From the NCBI RefSeq assembly GCF_036898095.1, contig NC_090766.1, positions 39,623,493 to 39,687,492 on the forward strand: a DNA stretch of 64,000 nucleotides. The letters run 5' to 3'. Shown one piece after another: positions 63,411 to 64,000 of the stretch. The notes under the pieces are model-generated. The model saw only the letters and a program-made list of their open reading frames with translations. It did no database searches and was not told the origin of the DNA. Numbering within the stretch: the first letter of the stretch is position 1; every line of letters begins with the position of its first letter. A program made the translations under genes and the position numbers. The DNA comes from Palaemon carinicauda. Its lineage: Eukaryota > Arthropoda > Malacostraca > Decapoda > Palaemonidae.

Positions 63411-63814
63411 ATATGGAGATGGTTTGGACATGCTCTACGCACTCCCCAAGAGAGATCAGTTCACCAAACGTTCAGCTGGGCTCCACAAGACACTAGAAGA
63501 GTTGGAAGACCCAGGCCTACATGGATAAGGATTATGAAGCGTGAAGTAGACGGTGAATGGAGAAGTATTGGATTAAAAGCTCAAGATAGAGATGACTGGT
63601 GAAATCTAACCGAGGCCCTTTGCGTCAATAGGCGTGGGAGGAGGTGAAGATTGTAATAATTAGAGTAGGAATGAACAAATTAAAGCATTTTGTATGAGGG
63701 GTATTTTAACTTTTAAGTATAAGGCACTAATTGGCCATTAAAACTTTCTAATGTGTAATTAGGTTGAGTGAGTTTGAGATTTACTGTAAATTTTCGTAAA
63801 AAAAAAAAAAAAAA
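63411..63814 (+). mobile_element. LINE 3' fragment: C-terminal tail of an endonuclease/reverse transcriptase
   Basis: The plus-strand frame from 63,411 reads RWFGHALRTP, then GRPRPTW, then KAQDRDDW and NLTEALC. This is the characteristic C-terminal tail of non-LTR retrotransposon polyproteins (RWFGH..R, GRP..TW, A.DR..W..L..AL). About 78 codons remain, ending at TGA 63,645-63,647. An in-frame TGA at 63,600-63,602, between DDW and NLTEAL, breaks the frame. Everything upstream, including the endonuclease and RT core, is missing. A 150-bp putative 3'UTR and a 17-base A run (63,798-63,814) follow, consistent with a 5'-truncated, inactive insertion. Confidence 0.85.
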
Positions 63815-64000
63815 GCTACACAATAAAAAAGGATAGTTTCTCCATGAAATTAGAATGTCCGTTTTCTTTGCATGAGATAAACCTAGGCGCCATCTTTAAA
63901 GAAGCATTATCATTCTTCACTTGGAGTTACCGCAATTAGGCCTAGAAAGTCTTTATATAAGGATTTGAAATAAACCAGTTCAAAATATTCCTTCAACGCT
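63815..64000. other. Window end, no recognised feature
   Basis: AT-rich sequence with nothing recognised. Confidence 0.5.

Noticed and set aside
63167..63442. 91-codon minus-strand frame with a long Ile-Tyr repeat
   Set aside because: It is translation of the (TA)n microsatellite, antisense to the LINE relic.
1..64000. Viral or endogenous viral sequence
   Set aside because: No capsid, polymerase or other viral protein signature was seen apart from common retrotransposon relics.

Overview
This window looks like repeat-dominated eukaryotic nuclear DNA, most likely from a decapod crustacean. The organism call rests mainly on a tRNA-derived SINE at about 59.05-59.34 kb. Its body matches, from memory and unchecked, a SINE common in shrimp and other decapods. 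It is also supported by a LINE 3' end, long AT-rich introns or intergenic sequence, and abundant microsatellites. I found no intact protein-coding gene. The long open frames in the first 23.6 kb are by-products of a short tandem repeat.

Layout. (1) 1-23,700: a GC-moderate satellite built on the core TTCTTCAGACGGCACC. It occurs in three lengths: 34 bp (1-1,150), 31 bp (most of the array) and 33 bp (about 22,640-23,270). Between about 4.5 and 22.1 kb the 31-mers form a higher-order repeat (HOR) of about 2.4 kb, with six successive landmark-to-landmark units plus partial ends. One unit carries a long indel-rich block (17.19-19.04 kb). A 15-bp perfect hairpin sits just beyond the array edge. (2) 23.8-33.9 kb: low-copy, AT-rich DNA containing a diverged tandem triplication of a module of about 2.05 kb (24.9-31.0 kb). 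Each copy keeps an exon-like segment on the minus strand. (3) 33.87-58.72 kb: a second, unrelated AT-rich satellite of 91 bp, totalling about 17.5 kb and roughly 190 monomers. It is broken by four other blocks: a probable solo LTR (35,014-36,798, 5-bp target duplication); a 3.0-kb block of unknown origin holding 373-bp tandem repeats (39,716-42,754); a 1.98-kb element with 35-bp terminal inverted repeats and a TA target duplication (55,527-57,508); and a diverged, one-ended relative of it (57,784-58,301) inserted at the same monomer position. (4) 58.7-64.0 kb: dispersed repeats, namely a SINE, a G/C-run fold-back region, a 733-bp MITE with perfect 38-bp inverted repeats, a 95-bp tandem duplication, a (TA)n tract and a LINE 3' fragment with an in-frame stop.

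Together this resembles a heterochromatic or heterochromatin-edge locus in which two unrelated satellites lie about 10 kb apart and the AT-rich one acts as a landing pad for mobile elements. The most original observations are the 2.4-kb HOR, the repeated use of one TA site in the 91-bp monomer by a single element family, and the 3-kb block with GCGAACGACCCC direct repeats near its ends. All copy comparisons were made by eye; no alignment or database search was run.
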